This document shows, in pieces, positions 28,434 through 38,727 of a DNA stretch of 64,000 bases. How positions within the stretch are numbered: the first letter of the stretch is position 1; the number at the start of each line of letters is the position of its first letter. The translations under genes were made by a program, and so were the position numbers. The notes under the pieces were generated by a model. The model did no database searches. It saw only the letters and a program-made list of their open reading frames with translations, and was not told the origin of the DNA. Source of the stretch: Acidocella aromatica (GTDB lineage Bacteria; Pseudomonadota; Alphaproteobacteria; Acetobacterales; Acetobacteraceae); NCBI RefSeq assembly GCF_014201825.1, contig NZ_JACHFJ010000003.1, positions 186,001 through 250,000 on the forward strand, read 5' to 3'.

Positions 28434-29726
28434 ATGCGCCTCTCCCGCAGCCTGATTCCCACCCTCAAGGAAACCCCCGCAGAGGCGCAGATCGCCTCGC
28501 ACCGCCTGATGCTGCGCGCGGGCATGATCCGGCAGATGGCCTCGGGCATCTACGCTTGGCTGCCCACCGGCTATAAGGTGCTGAACAAGATCGCGCAGAT
28601 CGTGCGCGAGGAGCAGGACCGCGCGGGCGCGCAGGAAGTGCTGATGCCGACGATCCAGAGCGCCGATCTCTGGCGCGAATCCGGTCGCTACGACGCCTAT
28701 GGCAAGGAGATGCTGCGCATCACCGACCGCCACGACCGCGAGCTGCTCTACGGCCCGACCAACGAGGAGATGATCACCGCCATCGTGCGGGACAACATCA
28801 AGAGCTACCGCGACCTGCCGCAATGGCCCTACCACATCCAGTGGAAGTTCCGCGATGAGGTGCGCCCCCGCTTCGGCGTGCTGCGCGGCCGCGAGTTCCT
28901 GATGAAGGACGCCTATTCCTTCGATTTGGACTACGAGGGCGCGGTGCGTGCCTACCGCACCATGATGCTCGCCTATATGCGCACCTTCCAGCGCATCGGC
29001 ATCACCGCCATCCCCATGCGCGCCGATACCGGGCAGATCGGTGGCGATCTCTCCCATGAATTCCACATCTTGGCCCCTACCGGCGAGTCCGGCGTGTTCT
29101 ACGACGCCGCCTTCGAGACGGGCGACGCCATGGACGCCACCGACGTCGATGCCTTCTATGAGCGGATGACGACGATCTACGCCGCCACCGACGAGAAGCA
29201 CGACACCGCCGTGTGGGATACCATCCCCGCCGAGCGCCGCCGCGAGGGGCGTGGCATTGAGGTCGGGCAGATCTTCTATTTCGGCACCAAATACTCCCAG
29301 GCGATGGATTTCGCCGTCACCGGGCCGGACGGGCAGAAATTCTACCCCGAGATGGGCTCCTACGGCATCGGCATCTCCCGCTTGGTCGGCGCGATCATCG
29401 AGGCGCGGCACGACGAGGCGGGCATCATCTGGCCCGACGCCATCGCCCCCTTCAAGGCCGCCATCCTCAATCTGCGCCAGGGTGATGCGACCACCGACGC
29501 GCTCTGCGAGAAGCTCTACGCCGCCCTGGGCGCGGACGCGCTGTATGACGACCGCGAGGAGCGCGCCGGGCAGAAATTCGCCGAGGCCGATCTGATGGGC
29601 CATCCGTGGCAGATGATCGTCGGCCCGCGCGGGGCTGCCGCCGGGATCGTGGAGCTGAAGCGCCGCGCCACGGGCGAGCGTTTCGAGCTGCCGGTTGAAG
29701 AGGCGCTCGCCAAGGTGCGCGGCTAG
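28434..29726 (+). CDS. proS: Prolyl-tRNA synthetase (short alphaproteobacterial type)
   Basis: 430 residues, a class II synthetase without the roughly 180-residue editing insertion found in the E. coli type. Seen are [23 protein letters not shown], the motif 2 region [26 protein letters not shown], and motif 3 [16 protein letters not shown]. It charges tRNA-Pro. Its start lies 9 nt after the acyltransferase stop, and its TAG shares one base with the GTG of the next gene. Confidence 0.96.
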   Translation: MRLSRSLIPTLKETPAEAQIASHRLMLRAGMIRQMASGIYAWLPTGYKVLNKIAQIVREEQDRAGAQEVLMPTIQSADLWRESGRYDAYGKEMLRITDRHDRELLYGPTNEEMITAIVRDNIKSYRDLPQWPYHIQWKFRDEVRPRFGVLRGREFLMKDAYSFDLDYEGAVRAYRTMMLAYMRTFQRIGITAIPMRADTGQIGGDLSHEFHILAPTGESGVFYDAAFETGDAMDATDVDAFYERMTTIYAATDEKHDTAVWDTIPAERRREGRGIEVGQIFYFGTKYSQAMDFAVTGPDGQKFYPEMGSYGIGISRLVGAIIEARHDEAGIIWPDAIAPFKAAILNLRQGDATTDALCEKLYAALGADALYDDREERAGQKFAEADLMGHPWQMIVGPRGAAAGIVELKRRATGERFELPVEEALAKVRG

Positions 29727-30976
29727 TGTTCAACGCGTTCGAGCGCAAGATCGCGGCGCGCTACCTGCGCGCCCGGCGTGGGGAGCGGTTCGTCTCCATC
29801 ATCGCCATCTTCTCGCTCATCGGCATTGCGCTGGGTGTGGCCACGCTGATCATCGTGATGAGCGTGATGAACGGCTTCCGCCAGGAGCTGCTCTCGCAGA
29901 TCCTGGGCCTGAACGGCGATATTGGCGTGTATGGCGCCGGTGCCCCGCTCACCGAGTACGACGCCATGGCCGGGACGATCCGCGGCATCAAGGGTGTCAC
30001 CGGCGCGTTCCCCATCGTGCAGGGCGAGGTGCTGCTCTCCGGCCCGCAGGGCGGGGCGGCGGGCGGTATCGCCCGCGGCATCACGCCCGATGGGCTGAAG
30101 CAGCTTCCGACCGTCTCGAAGCATGTCGTCGCCGGCAGCCTCGACGACCTGACCGGCAGCGACACCATCGCCATCGGCGGCAGCCTCGCCAGCCAGTTCG
30201 GGCTGTCGGTCGGTTCGCAGATCACGCTGATCCTGCCTCAGGGCAAGGCCACGGTCATCGGCACCATCCCCTCCATCCAGTCTTTCCGGGTGGTGGCGAT
30301 CTTCCAGACCGGGATGCAGCAATACGATTCGAGCTTTGTGTTCCTGCCTCTGGGGGCTGCGCAGACGCTGTTCCAGCAGCCCAACACGGCCACGCAGATT
30401 CAGGTCTTCGTCACCGACCCGGACCATGACGACGCCATCAAGCAGGCCATCGCGGCGGCGTTCCCAACGCAGACGCTTAACGTGCAGGACTGGCGGCAGA
30501 ACAACGACTCCTTCCTCGCCGCCGTGACGGTGGAGGGGAATGTGATGTTCCTGATCCTGACGCTGATCATCCTGGTCGCGGCGTTCAACGTCATCTCGTC
30601 CTTGATCATGATGGTGAAGGACAAGGCGCGGGACATCGCCATTCTGCGCACCATGGGGGCCAGCTCGGGTGCTGTGATGCGCATCTTCCTGATGTGCGGC
30701 GCCTCGGTCGGCGTGCTTGGTACGCTCATCGGTTTTGGGCTGGGCGTCACCTTCTGCGCCTATATCGACCAGATCCGCCAGTTCGTGCAGCGCCTGCTGG
30801 GGGTGAAGCTGTTCGATCCGACGATCTATTACCTGGAAGCCCTGCCGGCGAAGCTGGACTGGCACCAGGTGACCGAGGTGCTGGTCATGTCCCTGCTGCT
30901 CTCATTGCTCGCCACCATCTACCCGAGCTGGCGGGCCTCGCATATCGACCCGGTGGAGACGCTGCGCAGTGAGTAA
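29726..30976 (+). CDS. lolC: Lipoprotein-releasing system permease (LolC/E/F type)
   Basis: 416 residues of the LolC/LolE ABC permease family: N-terminal [23 protein letters not shown], one membrane helix, a large periplasmic MacB-like domain (about 45-265) and three C-terminal helices of the FtsX fold ([25 protein letters not shown]). With LolD it extracts outer-membrane lipoproteins from the inner membrane and hands them to LolA. The proposed GTG start shares a base with the proS stop (TAGTG). Only one permease gene is present, as in the LolF homodimer arrangement. Confidence 0.94.
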   Translation: MFNAFERKIAARYLRARRGERFVSIIAIFSLIGIALGVATLIIVMSVMNGFRQELLSQILGLNGDIGVYGAGAPLTEYDAMAGTIRGIKGVTGAFPIVQGEVLLSGPQGGAAGGIARGITPDGLKQLPTVSKHVVAGSLDDLTGSDTIAIGGSLASQFGLSVGSQITLILPQGKATVIGTIPSIQSFRVVAIFQTGMQQYDSSFVFLPLGAAQTLFQQPNTATQIQVFVTDPDHDDAIKQAIAAAFPTQTLNVQDWRQNNDSFLAAVTVEGNVMFLILTLIILVAAFNVISSLIMMVKDKARDIAILRTMGASSGAVMRIFLMCGASVGVLGTLIGFGLGVTFCAYIDQIRQFVQRLLGVKLFDPTIYYLEALPAKLDWHQVTEVLVMSLLLSLLATIYPSWRASHIDPVETLRSE

Positions 30977-31643
30977 TGTTCTGCTCCGGCTGGAAGCCAT
31001 CCAGCGCACCTACAAGACCGACAGCGAGGCGCTCACCGTGCTCGACGGCGCGGAACTCTCCGTGAACCGGGGCGAGATCGTCGCCCTGGTCGCGCCCTCG
31101 GGTTCGGGTAAATCCACCCTGCTGCACCTCGCCGGGCTGCTGGAAAAACCCGATGGCGGGCGGGTGCTCATCGATGGCGTGGATGCCGGGGCGCTGTCCG
31201 ACGACGCGCGCACCGCCATCCGCCTGCGTAAGGTCGGTTTCGTCTATCAGTTTCACCACCTGCTGGCGGAATTCACGGCTTTGGAGAACATCTCCATCCC
31301 GCAGATGATCGCCGGCGTGCCGGAGGCGGCGGCCAATAAGCGCTCCATGGAGCTGCTGGAGAAATTTGGCTTGGCAGCCCGTGCCGCGCATCCGCCGGGC
31401 AAGCTTTCGGGCGGCGAGAAGCAGCGCGTGGCCATCGCCCGTGCGCTGGCCAACAGCCCCGCGCTGCTGCTGGCCGACGAGCCGACGGGCAATCTCGATG
31501 TCGCCACCGCCAATATCGTGTTCGAGGAACTGCTGCATGTGGTGCGGTCGGAGAATGTGGCGGCGCTGATCGCCACGCATAACCCGGATCTGGCCGCGCG
31601 CATGGACCGGCAGGTAACGCTGCGCGACGGCGGGCTGGTTTAA
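30969..31643 (+). CDS. lolD: Lipoprotein-releasing system ATP-binding protein
   Basis: 224 residues, an ABC ATPase with Walker [10 protein letters not shown] (42-50), signature [15 protein letters not shown] and Walker [13 protein letters not shown]. It powers the permease encoded just upstream. Its GTG start lies 8 nt inside the end of the permease gene. Its stop overlaps by 4 bases the 3' end of the convergent TAXI gene. Confidence 0.95.
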   Translation: MSNVLLRLEAIQRTYKTDSEALTVLDGAELSVNRGEIVALVAPSGSGKSTLLHLAGLLEKPDGGRVLIDGVDAGALSDDARTAIRLRKVGFVYQFHHLLAEFTALENISIPQMIAGVPEAAANKRSMELLEKFGLAARAAHPPGKLSGGEKQRVAIARALANSPALLLADEPTGNLDVATANIVFEELLHVVRSENVAALIATHNPDLAARMDRQVTLRDGGLV

Positions 31644-32605
31644 GCCTCGACGAACTTATCCGGCACGTCGAACCCCGCGCGGCGCAGGGCGATGGCGGCA
31701 CCAGGGTGGAAGGTGATGCCCACATCGGTGACGCTGCTCACCGGGCAGGGATGCGGCGCCGTGCCGATGGCGGCGGCGAGTTGCCCCACATGGTCCAGCG
31801 CGGCCTGGGTGACGGCCTGCGCCAGATCCTTCGACAGGCTGGCGGCGCCGATGGCGATATTCACCGTACCCACGCTGCCAACGCCCACACGCTGGCCGGG
31901 GAACAGCCCCGCTTTCAGCACCATAGGGCTCATGCCGGGCAGTACGCGGGCCACCTGCTCGGCCTCGGGGGCGGAAAAGCCGATGAGCGAGAGATTATGC
32001 GTCATCGCCGCCCGGGCGATGGCGGGCAAGGGCGGTGCGCCGATGAAGGCACAGGCCGCAAGTTGCCCGGCAAGCATGTCATGGAGCTGCCTGATATAGC
32101 CTCCTGTCACCATGGCCTTGGGCTGCACGCCGACACTGCCGAGGATCTGCGCCACGCTGTTGGCGGCACTGCTGCCTTCGGGGCCGATGCCGATCGCCTG
32201 TCCGGCCAGGGCGTCGAGTGAGGTGATGCCCGTATTGGCCGGGGAGACGATCTGCAGCACAGAGGGGAACATGGGGAACAGCGCGCGGAAGGCGCGGAAC
32301 TTCACCCCTGCGGTCCAGCTTCCGGTGCCCGAGCGCGCCTGGTTGGCGATGGCCACCGTCGTCAGCCCCAACTCGGCCGTACCTTCCTCGATCAGCAAAA
32401 TATTCGCGGAGGACCCGCCCGTAACACGGTAGGCGATGCTGACGCCCGCTTGTGCGGCGGCAAACTGGCCCCAGGCCGGGCCGTAAACAGCATAGTCGCC
32501 CCCCGGCGCACCGGTACCCATCAAGAGCGCGGGGGTATCGGCAAAGGCTGGCATCGCCGGCAGCGCGAGGCCGAGGCGCAACAGATTCCGGCGGCACAGG
32601 CTCAC
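31640..32605 (-). CDS. TAXI-family TRAP transporter solute-binding protein
   Basis: 321 residues. The N-terminus [22 protein letters not shown] looks like a signal peptide with twin arginines. The mature part has the TAXI features [46 protein letters not shown] and [17 protein letters not shown]. Such proteins bind small solutes in the periplasm for DctQM-type TRAP permeases, but no TRAP membrane subunit is encoded nearby. It is the last gene of the minus-strand run starting at the NrdJ-like gene, 46 nt after the proline iminopeptidase. Confidence 0.8.
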   Translation of the reverse strand: MSLCRRNLLRLGLALPAMPAFADTPALLMGTGAPGGDYAVYGPAWGQFAAAQAGVSIAYRVTGGSSANILLIEEGTAELGLTTVAIANQARSGTGSWTAGVKFRAFRALFPMFPSVLQIVSPANTGITSLDALAGQAIGIGPEGSSAANSVAQILGSVGVQPKAMVTGGYIRQLHDMLAGQLAACAFIGAPPLPAIARAAMTHNLSLIGFSAPEAEQVARVLPGMSPMVLKAGLFPGQRVGVGSVGTVNIAIGAASLSKDLAQAVTQAALDHVGQLAAAIGTAPHPCPVSSVTDVGITFHPGAAIALRRAGFDVPDKFVEA

Positions 32606-32651
32606 AATTTTTCTCCGACCTGGAGGCGGCAGATCAGCGCCTCCGTGTGGG

Positions 32652-33602
32652 TCATGTCAAGGCGCGGCACCGCTCCACAGCGGCGATGAGCGCGAGGCGC
32701 ACGCCAGTCTCCAGCGCGGAATGCCCGGCATCGGGCACGATGGTGAGACGCGATCCGGCCCAGCTCGCCGCCAGCTCGAAGGCCGATTGCGCCGGGCAGA
32801 TCATGTCGTAGCGACCCTGGATGATCTCGGCCGGGATGTCCTGGAGCCGGTGCATATGCGCGAGCAGCCCGCCCTCGGGCAGGAACAACCCGTGCTGGAA
32901 ATAATGTGCCTCGATGCGTGCCAGCCCGATGGCGGAACGATCCTGCGCATAGGCGGCCACAGCGTCGAAGCTCGGCAGCAGCGTGGAGCAGGAGCCTTCA
33001 TACATGCTCCAGGCCTGAGCCGCCGGGCTGTGTATCGCCGGGTCCGGGTCGGTCAGGCGCTTGAAGTAACCGGCCAGGAGGTCGTGGCGCTCATCCTCGG
33101 GCAGGAAGCTGGCGAAGGCGGCATGGGCGTCGGGGAAGACGCGTTGCAGCCCGTAGAGGAACCACTCCACCTCGGGGGCACGGCCCAGGAAGATACCGCG
33201 CAGCACCGCGCCCAGCACGCGCTCGGGGTGGGCCTGGGCGTAAGCCAGCGCCAGTGTGGAGCCCCAGGAACCGCCGAAGAGCAGCCAGCGGTCGATGGCC
33301 AGGAATTGGCGCAGCAGCTCGATATCGGCAACGAGATCTGGCGTGGTGTTGGCGGTGAGCCCGGCAAGGGGGCGGGAGCGCCCGGCACCGCGCTGGTCGA
33401 AGATGATAATGCGCCAGAAGCGCGGGTCGAAGAAGCGCCGATGCACCGCCCCGGCCCCGGCCCCCGGCCCGCCATGCAGGAACAGCGCCGGTTTGCCCTG
33501 CGGGTTGCCGGATTGCTCCCAATACATGGTGTGGCCGTTATCCAGCGAGAGATAGCCGGTCTCGAACGGGACGATATCCGGGAACAAATCGCCGCGCGGC
33601 AT
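32652..33602 (-). CDS. pip: Proline iminopeptidase
   Basis: 316 residues, alpha/beta hydrolase of peptidase family S33. Visible are the oxyanion-hole motif HGGPG (43-47), nucleophile Ser112 in GGSWGST, the acid in QGRYDMICP and the histidine in DAGHSALE. It removes N-terminal proline from peptides in the cytosol. It starts 3 nt after the aminotransferase gene stop, so the two are likely co-transcribed although not obviously linked in function. Confidence 0.92.
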   Translation of the reverse strand: MPRGDLFPDIVPFETGYLSLDNGHTMYWEQSGNPQGKPALFLHGGPGAGAGAVHRRFFDPRFWRIIIFDQRGAGRSRPLAGLTANTTPDLVADIELLRQFLAIDRWLLFGGSWGSTLALAYAQAHPERVLGAVLRGIFLGRAPEVEWFLYGLQRVFPDAHAAFASFLPEDERHDLLAGYFKRLTDPDPAIHSPAAQAWSMYEGSCSTLLPSFDAVAAYAQDRSAIGLARIEAHYFQHGLFLPEGGLLAHMHRLQDIPAEIIQGRYDMICPAQSAFELAASWAGSRLTIVPDAGHSALETGVRLALIAAVERCRALT

Positions 33603-33605
33603 GGC

Positions 33606-34754
33606 TCAGGCCGTTACGGCTTCGCGCAGCGTGGCGGCGGTGCGCAGGGCTTGGTCGTCGGTCAGGTCCGGGTGGATGGGCAGGGCCAGGATGCGCCCGC
33701 CCAGGCTCTCGGCCACGGGCAGAGCAGCGCCGTCATGGCAGGCGGCATAGGCGGGCTGCTGGTGCAAAGCGCGCGGGTAGTACACGGCGTTGCCGACATT
33801 GGCGGCCTGCAACGCGGCGCGGGCGGCCTCGCGCTGTGCGGTGTCGCGCAGCAGCACGGAGTACACGGCCCAGGCGCTTTGGGCACCCGGCACGCGGGCG
33901 GGGGTTTCCACCACGCCGGCGAGTTCGGCATCGTAGATGCGAGAGATTTCCTCGCGCCGGGCGATTTCGCCCTCGAACACCTCCAGCTTGGCCAGCAGCA
34001 CGGCGGCCTGCATGGTGTCCAACCGCCCGTTCATGCCGATGCGCAGCACTTCGTAGCGTGTTGTGCCCTCGCCATGGGTGCGCAGCGAGCGGTAGAGTGC
34101 CGCGCGCTCGTCGGATTCGGTGAACAGCGCGCCGCCATCGCCATAGGCGCCGAGCGGCTTGGAGGGGAAGAAGCTGGTGGCCGTGGCGTCCGCCGCCTTG
34201 CCGAGCCGGTCGCCATCCTGCGCCGCGCCGAAGCTCTGGGCGCAGTCATCCAGGGTGAACAGCTCTTCCTCGGCGGCAATGGCGCGGATACCGGCCCAAT
34301 CAGCGGGCTGGCCGAACAGATCCACGCCGATAATGGCGCGGGGCTTCAGCTTTCCGGCCTGCTTCACCTGGGCGATGCGCGTGCGCAGGCTGGCGAGGTC
34401 GATCTGGAAGGTACGGGGATCGACATCCACGAAGACCGGGGTGGCGCCGAGTAGCAGCGGCACCTCGGCGGTGGCGGTGTAGGTGAAGGCGGGGAGGAAT
34501 ACGGCATTACCCCGGCCGATGCCCTCGGCCATCAGGGCGATTTGCAGGGCATCTGTGCCGGAACTCACGGTCACGCAATGCTTGGCGCCGCAGAAGGCGG
34601 CGAGTTTGCCCTCCAGCTCGGTTACCTCCGGTCCCAGGATGAACTGGCCATGAGCCAGCACCTTATCCAGCCTCTGGCGTAGTCCTGGGCCGAGCCGGGC
34701 CTGCTGGGCCTTGAGGTCGAGGAAGGGAATCGGCGGAAGGGTCACGGCGTCCAT
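33606..34754 (-). CDS. DegT/DnrJ/EryC1/StrS-family sugar aminotransferase
   Basis: 382 residues of the PLP-dependent sensory-transduction-type sugar aminotransferases. It begins IPFLDLKAQQA, has SSGTDAL, the DDCAQSFGA segment and the PLP lysine, Lys199, in SFFPSKPLGAYGDGG. Members aminate keto-sugar nucleotides for surface glycans. The ATG at 34752-34754 is used because upstream in-frame codons give a basic, non-homologous tail. It lies 10 nt after the dehydratase/epimerase gene, a pairing like PglF/PglE in UDP-bacillosamine synthesis. Confidence 0.9.
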   Translation of the reverse strand: MDAVTLPPIPFLDLKAQQARLGPGLRQRLDKVLAHGQFILGPEVTELEGKLAAFCGAKHCVTVSSGTDALQIALMAEGIGRGNAVFLPAFTYTATAEVPLLLGATPVFVDVDPRTFQIDLASLRTRIAQVKQAGKLKPRAIIGVDLFGQPADWAGIRAIAAEEELFTLDDCAQSFGAAQDGDRLGKAADATATSFFPSKPLGAYGDGGALFTESDERAALYRSLRTHGEGTTRYEVLRIGMNGRLDTMQAAVLLAKLEVFEGEIARREEISRIYDAELAGVVETPARVPGAQSAWAVYSVLLRDTAQREAARAALQAANVGNAVYYPRALHQQPAYAACHDGAALPVAESLGGRILALPIHPDLTDDQALRTAATLREAVTA

Positions 34755-34764
34755 GGCTCCCGTG

Positions 34765-36639
34765 TTACTCCGCGGCGGCGGAAACGGCGAGACCGGCGGG
34801 CGGTAAAAATTCCGGTACCAGCGCCTCGACCACCGCCATGGCGCGGGCATCGTCCGGGGCGGCGGCAAGCTCGTCCATCGCGGCGCTCATCGCCCTCAGC
34901 TCCGCCGTGCGCGGGGTGACCATGAGCAGCCCCTCATGCCCGCTGGGGACCGGCTGCTCATGGCCGTGGAACAGCTCCTCGAATAGTTTCTCGCCCGGGC
35001 GCATGCCGGTGAAGGCGATCTTGATATCCTCGTCCGGCCGCAGACCGGCCAGGCGGATCATGTTGCGGGCGAGGTCCACGATGCGCACGGGCTCGCCCAT
35101 GTCGAGCATGAAAATGCCGCCATCGGGGATGGCCTCGGCGCCGCTGCCCGAGACGGACGCCTGCAACACCAGCCCCACGGCTTCGCGCACGGTCATGAAA
35201 TAGCGGTGCATATCGGGGTGGGTGACGGTGAGCGGCCCACCCTGGGCGAGCTGGTGGCGGAACAGTGGCACCACGGAGCCGGTGGAGCCCAGCACATTGC
35301 CGAAGCGCACGGTCACGCAGCGCATCCCCGCCCCGGCATGGCGGGCGGCGACGTCCAGCGCCTGGGCGTACATCTCGGCCAGGCGCTTGGAGGCACCCAT
35401 CACCGAGCTGGGATTCACCGCCTTGTCGGTGGAGATCAGCACCATCAGCCCGGTGCCGCTGGCCGAAGCCGCATCGGCCACGATGCGCGTGCCGAGCGCG
35501 TTGGTGCGCAGGCCTTCCAGCTTGTTGGCCTCCACCATCGGCACGTGCTTCAGCGCGGCGGCGTGGAACACCAGGGCCGGGCGGAACTCCCGCATAACGG
35601 CGCGGATGCGGGGCTCGTCTCGTATATCGGCGATGACGATGCGGCGCGGAAGCGCAGGGTGCAGCTCGGAGAGTTCCAGCTCGATGCGCCAGAGGGCGAA
35701 TTCGTTGTTGTCCAGCAGCAGCAGCTCGGCGGGGGAAAGGGCGGCGAGCTGGCGCACCAGCTCCGCGCCGATGCTCCCGCCCGCCCCGGTCACCAGCACG
35801 CGCTGCCCGGTGATCAGCTTGGTCATGCCCGCGCGGTCGAGGCGCACCGGCTGGCGGTTGAGCAGGTCCTCCAGCGCGATGGGGCGGAGTTCCGACTGCT
35901 GCTCAGCAGGGGCCAGATGTGTGAGGCAAGGGGCGCGCATTACCCGCGTGCCATGCCGCGCCGCCGCCGCCAGCAGAGCTTGCAACCGCGTGCCACCCAG
36001 ATCCGGCGTGGTGATGATCAGCAGATCCGGCTTTTGCCGTGCCAACGCGGCGGCGGCATTGTCAGCCGCGCCAACAATGTCCAGCCCATGCAGGCGCTGC
36101 CCCACATGCTTGGACGAGAGGGCGAGCAGTCCGGCCACGCAATAGGGCTTGGCCGGGTTCTGCGCATGCGCGGCGAGAAACAGCTCGGCTGTTTCCGGGG
36201 TGCCGACAAGAATAGCCTGCTGCGTGGTGGCGTTATGCCCGGCGCTGGGTTCGCGCAGCAGACGGTAGCAGAATTTGGGGGCGGTGAGGCAGGCGGCCAG
36301 CACCAGCGCCAATATGGCGGGAAAGGCGGGCGAGGGCAGGGGCAGCCCGGCGCCGGTCATCAGCAGTGCCAGCATCAGCGCGGTGACGATGCCGGCGGCG
36401 GCGAGCATCGCGAGATCGCGGAAGGAGACGAAGCGCCAGCGCAGGCGCCAGAGGCCGAAGGGGATGCCGATCAGCCAGATCGCCCACGCCCCGGCGAGCG
36501 GAAAGAAATGCGGCCAAGCCCAAGGGGCTTGCGGGTTGGCCAGCCAGAAGCTGGCGGTGACGGCAAGCGCCGCCAGCCCCCCGTCGAGCGCGATATTCAC
36601 CGCCATGCGGCCGGGCAGAGGTGAACGGGGCCAGCTCAT
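34765..36639 (-). CDS. Membrane-bound nucleoside-diphosphate sugar epimerase/dehydratase (CapD/WbpM/PglF type)
   Basis: 624 residues. Four N-terminal membrane helices and a CoA-binding-like domain (about 140-245) are followed by an extended SDR domain with the NAD motif TGAGGSIGAELVRQL (about 280) and the catalytic block STDKAVNPSSVMGASKR, in which Met replaces the usual Tyr as in UDP-GlcNAc 4,6-dehydratases. It probably makes a 4-keto-6-deoxy sugar nucleotide for the aminotransferase encoded next. An internal Met at residue 12 is an alternative start. Confidence 0.92.
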   Translation of the reverse strand: MSWPRSPLPGRMAVNIALDGGLAALAVTASFWLANPQAPWAWPHFFPLAGAWAIWLIGIPFGLWRLRWRFVSFRDLAMLAAAGIVTALMLALLMTGAGLPLPSPAFPAILALVLAACLTAPKFCYRLLREPSAGHNATTQQAILVGTPETAELFLAAHAQNPAKPYCVAGLLALSSKHVGQRLHGLDIVGAADNAAAALARQKPDLLIITTPDLGGTRLQALLAAAARHGTRVMRAPCLTHLAPAEQQSELRPIALEDLLNRQPVRLDRAGMTKLITGQRVLVTGAGGSIGAELVRQLAALSPAELLLLDNNEFALWRIELELSELHPALPRRIVIADIRDEPRIRAVMREFRPALVFHAAALKHVPMVEANKLEGLRTNALGTRIVADAASASGTGLMVLISTDKAVNPSSVMGASKRLAEMYAQALDVAARHAGAGMRCVTVRFGNVLGSTGSVVPLFRHQLAQGGPLTVTHPDMHRYFMTVREAVGLVLQASVSGSGAEAIPDGGIFMLDMGEPVRIVDLARNMIRLAGLRPDEDIKIAFTGMRPGEKLFEELFHGHEQPVPSGHEGLLMVTPRTAELRAMSAAMDELAAAPDDARAMAVVEALVPEFLPPAGLAVSAAAE

Positions 36640-36697
36640 GTTAAGGTTTATAGCGTCCGGGCCATGGCGAAATCCACAAGCCCGTTACGTTAAAAGA

Positions 36698-37159
36698 TTA
36701 AACGAGAGAAAACATTCCCTCGACCTCGACCGCCGCATCCAGCGGCAGGGAGGGCACGCCGATGGTGGAGCGCGCATGCCGCCCGGCATCGCCGAACACG
36801 GCCACGGCGAGGTCGGAAGCACCGTTCATCACCACCGCATGCTGGATGAAATCCGGCGTGGCGGCGATGAACCCGCCCAGGCGCACCACCTTTTTGATGC
36901 TGGCGAGGCCACCCGGCAGGGCGGCATTGAGCTGGGCGAGCACGTTGATGAGGCAAAGCCGCGCGGCGTGCTGGCCTTCTTCCAGGGACACGCCAGCCCC
37001 GAGCTTGCCGGTGACGGCGACCTTGCCGTCCACCGCCGGAAGCTGGCCACTGACGACGACCAGATCCCCCGTGATGCTCACGGGTACATAGGTGGCCACG
37101 GGCGGCATCGGGGTGGGCAGGGTGATGCCGAGATCGGCCAGGCGTTGCAGTGCGGTCAT
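36698..37159 (-). CDS. RidA/YjgF-family protein
   Basis: 153 residues of the RidA superfamily, the longer subgroup with an N-terminal RLADLGITLPTPMPPVATYVP. It has the conserved core VVSGQLP, LCLINVLAQLNAALPGG and the C-terminal VPSLPLDAAVEVEG. RidA proteins hydrolyse reactive enamine/imine intermediates; members of this subgroup often lack the catalytic arginine, so deaminase activity is uncertain. Its ATG is one base after the TAA of the NrdJ-like gene (TAACATG), implying co-expression. Confidence 0.85.
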   Translation of the reverse strand: MTALQRLADLGITLPTPMPPVATYVPVSITGDLVVVSGQLPAVDGKVAVTGKLGAGVSLEEGQHAARLCLINVLAQLNAALPGGLASIKKVVRLGGFIAATPDFIQHAVVMNGASDLAVAVFGDAGRHARSTIGVPSLPLDAAVEVEGMFSLV

Positions 37160-37160
37160 G

Positions 37161-38663
37161 TTAGCTCACCAGTTTGAGGGCCTTGCGCCGTTCGCGCGGC
37201 GCGGGGTCGGGCAGGTCGAGCGGCAGCAGCGGCGCGCGCTCGGCGGCACCTTCGCCCACAGTGTCGGCGGATTCAAGGGTGGCCGGAGCGAGGTTGGTAC
37301 GCCCGAGATAATTCACCGCCAGATTACGGAACACATAGTCCAGCATCGAGGTGGCGGCGGTCACGGCCGGGTCGCCCTCGACCACGCCGGCCGGCCCGAA
37401 GCGGGTGAAGGTGAAAGCCTCGACATAATCCTCCAGCCCCACGCCATGCTGCAGGCCGATGCTCACCGCGATGGCGAAGGCGTCCATCAACCCGCGGAAG
37501 GCCGAACCCTCCTTATGCAGGGCAACGAAGATCTCTCCGATCCGGCCATTCTCATACTCGCCGGTGGAGAGGAACAGCTTATGCCCACCGACGCTGACCT
37601 TCTGCGTGTAGCCGCTGCGGCGCGAGGGCAAGGGCTGGCGTGTGCTGGGCTGGCGCGCCTGCATGGGCTGCGCGGGGCGGGCGGGCATGGAGGCAACCAG
37701 CGGAGCCAGGGCGTCATGCATGGCCAGATGCGCGCCCGCGCGCGGGGCGGGGAACAGGGTTTCGCCGGAGAGTTGGCGGGCCAGGGCGGTGGCCGGATTC
37801 AGCCCGCGCGCCGCGAGGCTCTCCTGCGCCCACAGGGTTAGCTGGCCCTCTTCGTTCACCGGCGAGAGGGCCGGGGCGAAGTTGCAGACTTCCGCGCCGA
37901 GCAGAGCTTCCACCGCCGGTTCGGCGGCAAAGCCCAGCAGCGCCTCATGGCGCGTGGTGCCAGCCTTGGCCGCGTCTTCCAGGGCGGCCTGGGCGGCGGC
38001 TGGCAGCCCAGGTACAGCGGTATGTTCGGGCAGGGTGGGCGCCATGAAGGCGTAGCCCAAAGTAGGGCTCTGGGGGCGCAGGGCGGCGGAGGCGATATGC
38101 GCATGCGCGCCGATGAAGGCGGTGAGTGCCACCGCCGTGTCGCGTGCCGCCTGGCTACCGTAATCCAGCCCGAGGCGGGTGAGGAGCAAGTTGAGATCGG
38201 TGAAGCCGATGGCCAGACGATGCGCGCCGGGGGCCGCCAGAGTGAGCGCCGTCACGGCAAGGCGCGTATCGGCGGCCAGGGTGCCGAGGTCGAGCGCGCC
38301 CTCGGCGAGATAGGCGGCAATATTAAAGGTAAAGCCGGGGGCGGTGCTGGGGCGGTTGCGCCAGATATCGGCGCTGGGCGCACCGCGCCGCATTGCCAGC
38401 AGGGCGTGCAGCTCGTCGCCGATCGTCTCGGAGAGGCCCGCCGCAATGGCGCGCGCCGCAACCGGGGCGATCCAGCCCCGCGCGGCCTCGGCGATGTCGA
38501 TGCGCCGCGCCTCGGGCAAGATGGCCGCCAGCGCGTCCGCCGCCGCCTGGCCCCAGGAGGCCGGCAGCTTCACGCTCACTTGCGGGGAGTCAGGGTCAGC
38601 GGCCGCCGCGAACGCGGCCTGCTTGATGCCATGCCAGGGTTTTTCCGCTTTGATCTGTGCCAT
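37161..38663 (-). CDS. Degenerate NrdJ-like protein with C-terminal TSCPD domain
   Basis: 500 residues. The C-terminal part (about 345-470; [66 protein letters not shown]) resembles the C-terminus of adenosylcobalamin-dependent ribonucleotide reductase. The middle ([21 protein letters not shown]) recalls the reductase barrel. The whole protein has a single cysteine, near residue 266, so the thiyl-radical, redox-pair and C-terminal cysteines cannot all be present and reductase activity is excluded. Normal NrdJ exceeds 900 residues. Two NrdR-box-like palindromes lie upstream. A regulatory or accessory role is possible but unproven. Confidence 0.75.
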   Translation of the reverse strand: MAQIKAEKPWHGIKQAAFAAAADPDSPQVSVKLPASWGQAAADALAAILPEARRIDIAEAARGWIAPVAARAIAAGLSETIGDELHALLAMRRGAPSADIWRNRPSTAPGFTFNIAAYLAEGALDLGTLAADTRLAVTALTLAAPGAHRLAIGFTDLNLLLTRLGLDYGSQAARDTAVALTAFIGAHAHIASAALRPQSPTLGYAFMAPTLPEHTAVPGLPAAAQAALEDAAKAGTTRHEALLGFAAEPAVEALLGAEVCNFAPALSPVNEEGQLTLWAQESLAARGLNPATALARQLSGETLFPAPRAGAHLAMHDALAPLVASMPARPAQPMQARQPSTRQPLPSRRSGYTQKVSVGGHKLFLSTGEYENGRIGEIFVALHKEGSAFRGLMDAFAIAVSIGLQHGVGLEDYVEAFTFTRFGPAGVVEGDPAVTAATSMLDYVFRNLAVNYLGRTNLAPATLESADTVGEGAAERAPLLPLDLPDPAPRERRKALKLVS

Positions 38664-38695
38664 GACCCGACATTATGCCGAGCCGGGCCTCAGTT

Positions 38696-38711
38696 AAAGT
38701 GCATATTGTGG
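38696..38711 (-). promoter_or_regulatory. NrdR-box-like palindrome, proximal to the NrdJ-like gene
   Basis: Read on the minus strand, CCACAATATGCACTTT matches much of the 16-bp NrdR consensus acaCwAtATaTwGtgt (core CAATATGCAC). It lies 33 nt upstream of the start codon of the NrdJ-like gene. Confidence 0.45.
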
Positions 38712-38727
38712 TCAAAAACGGCGCTCA

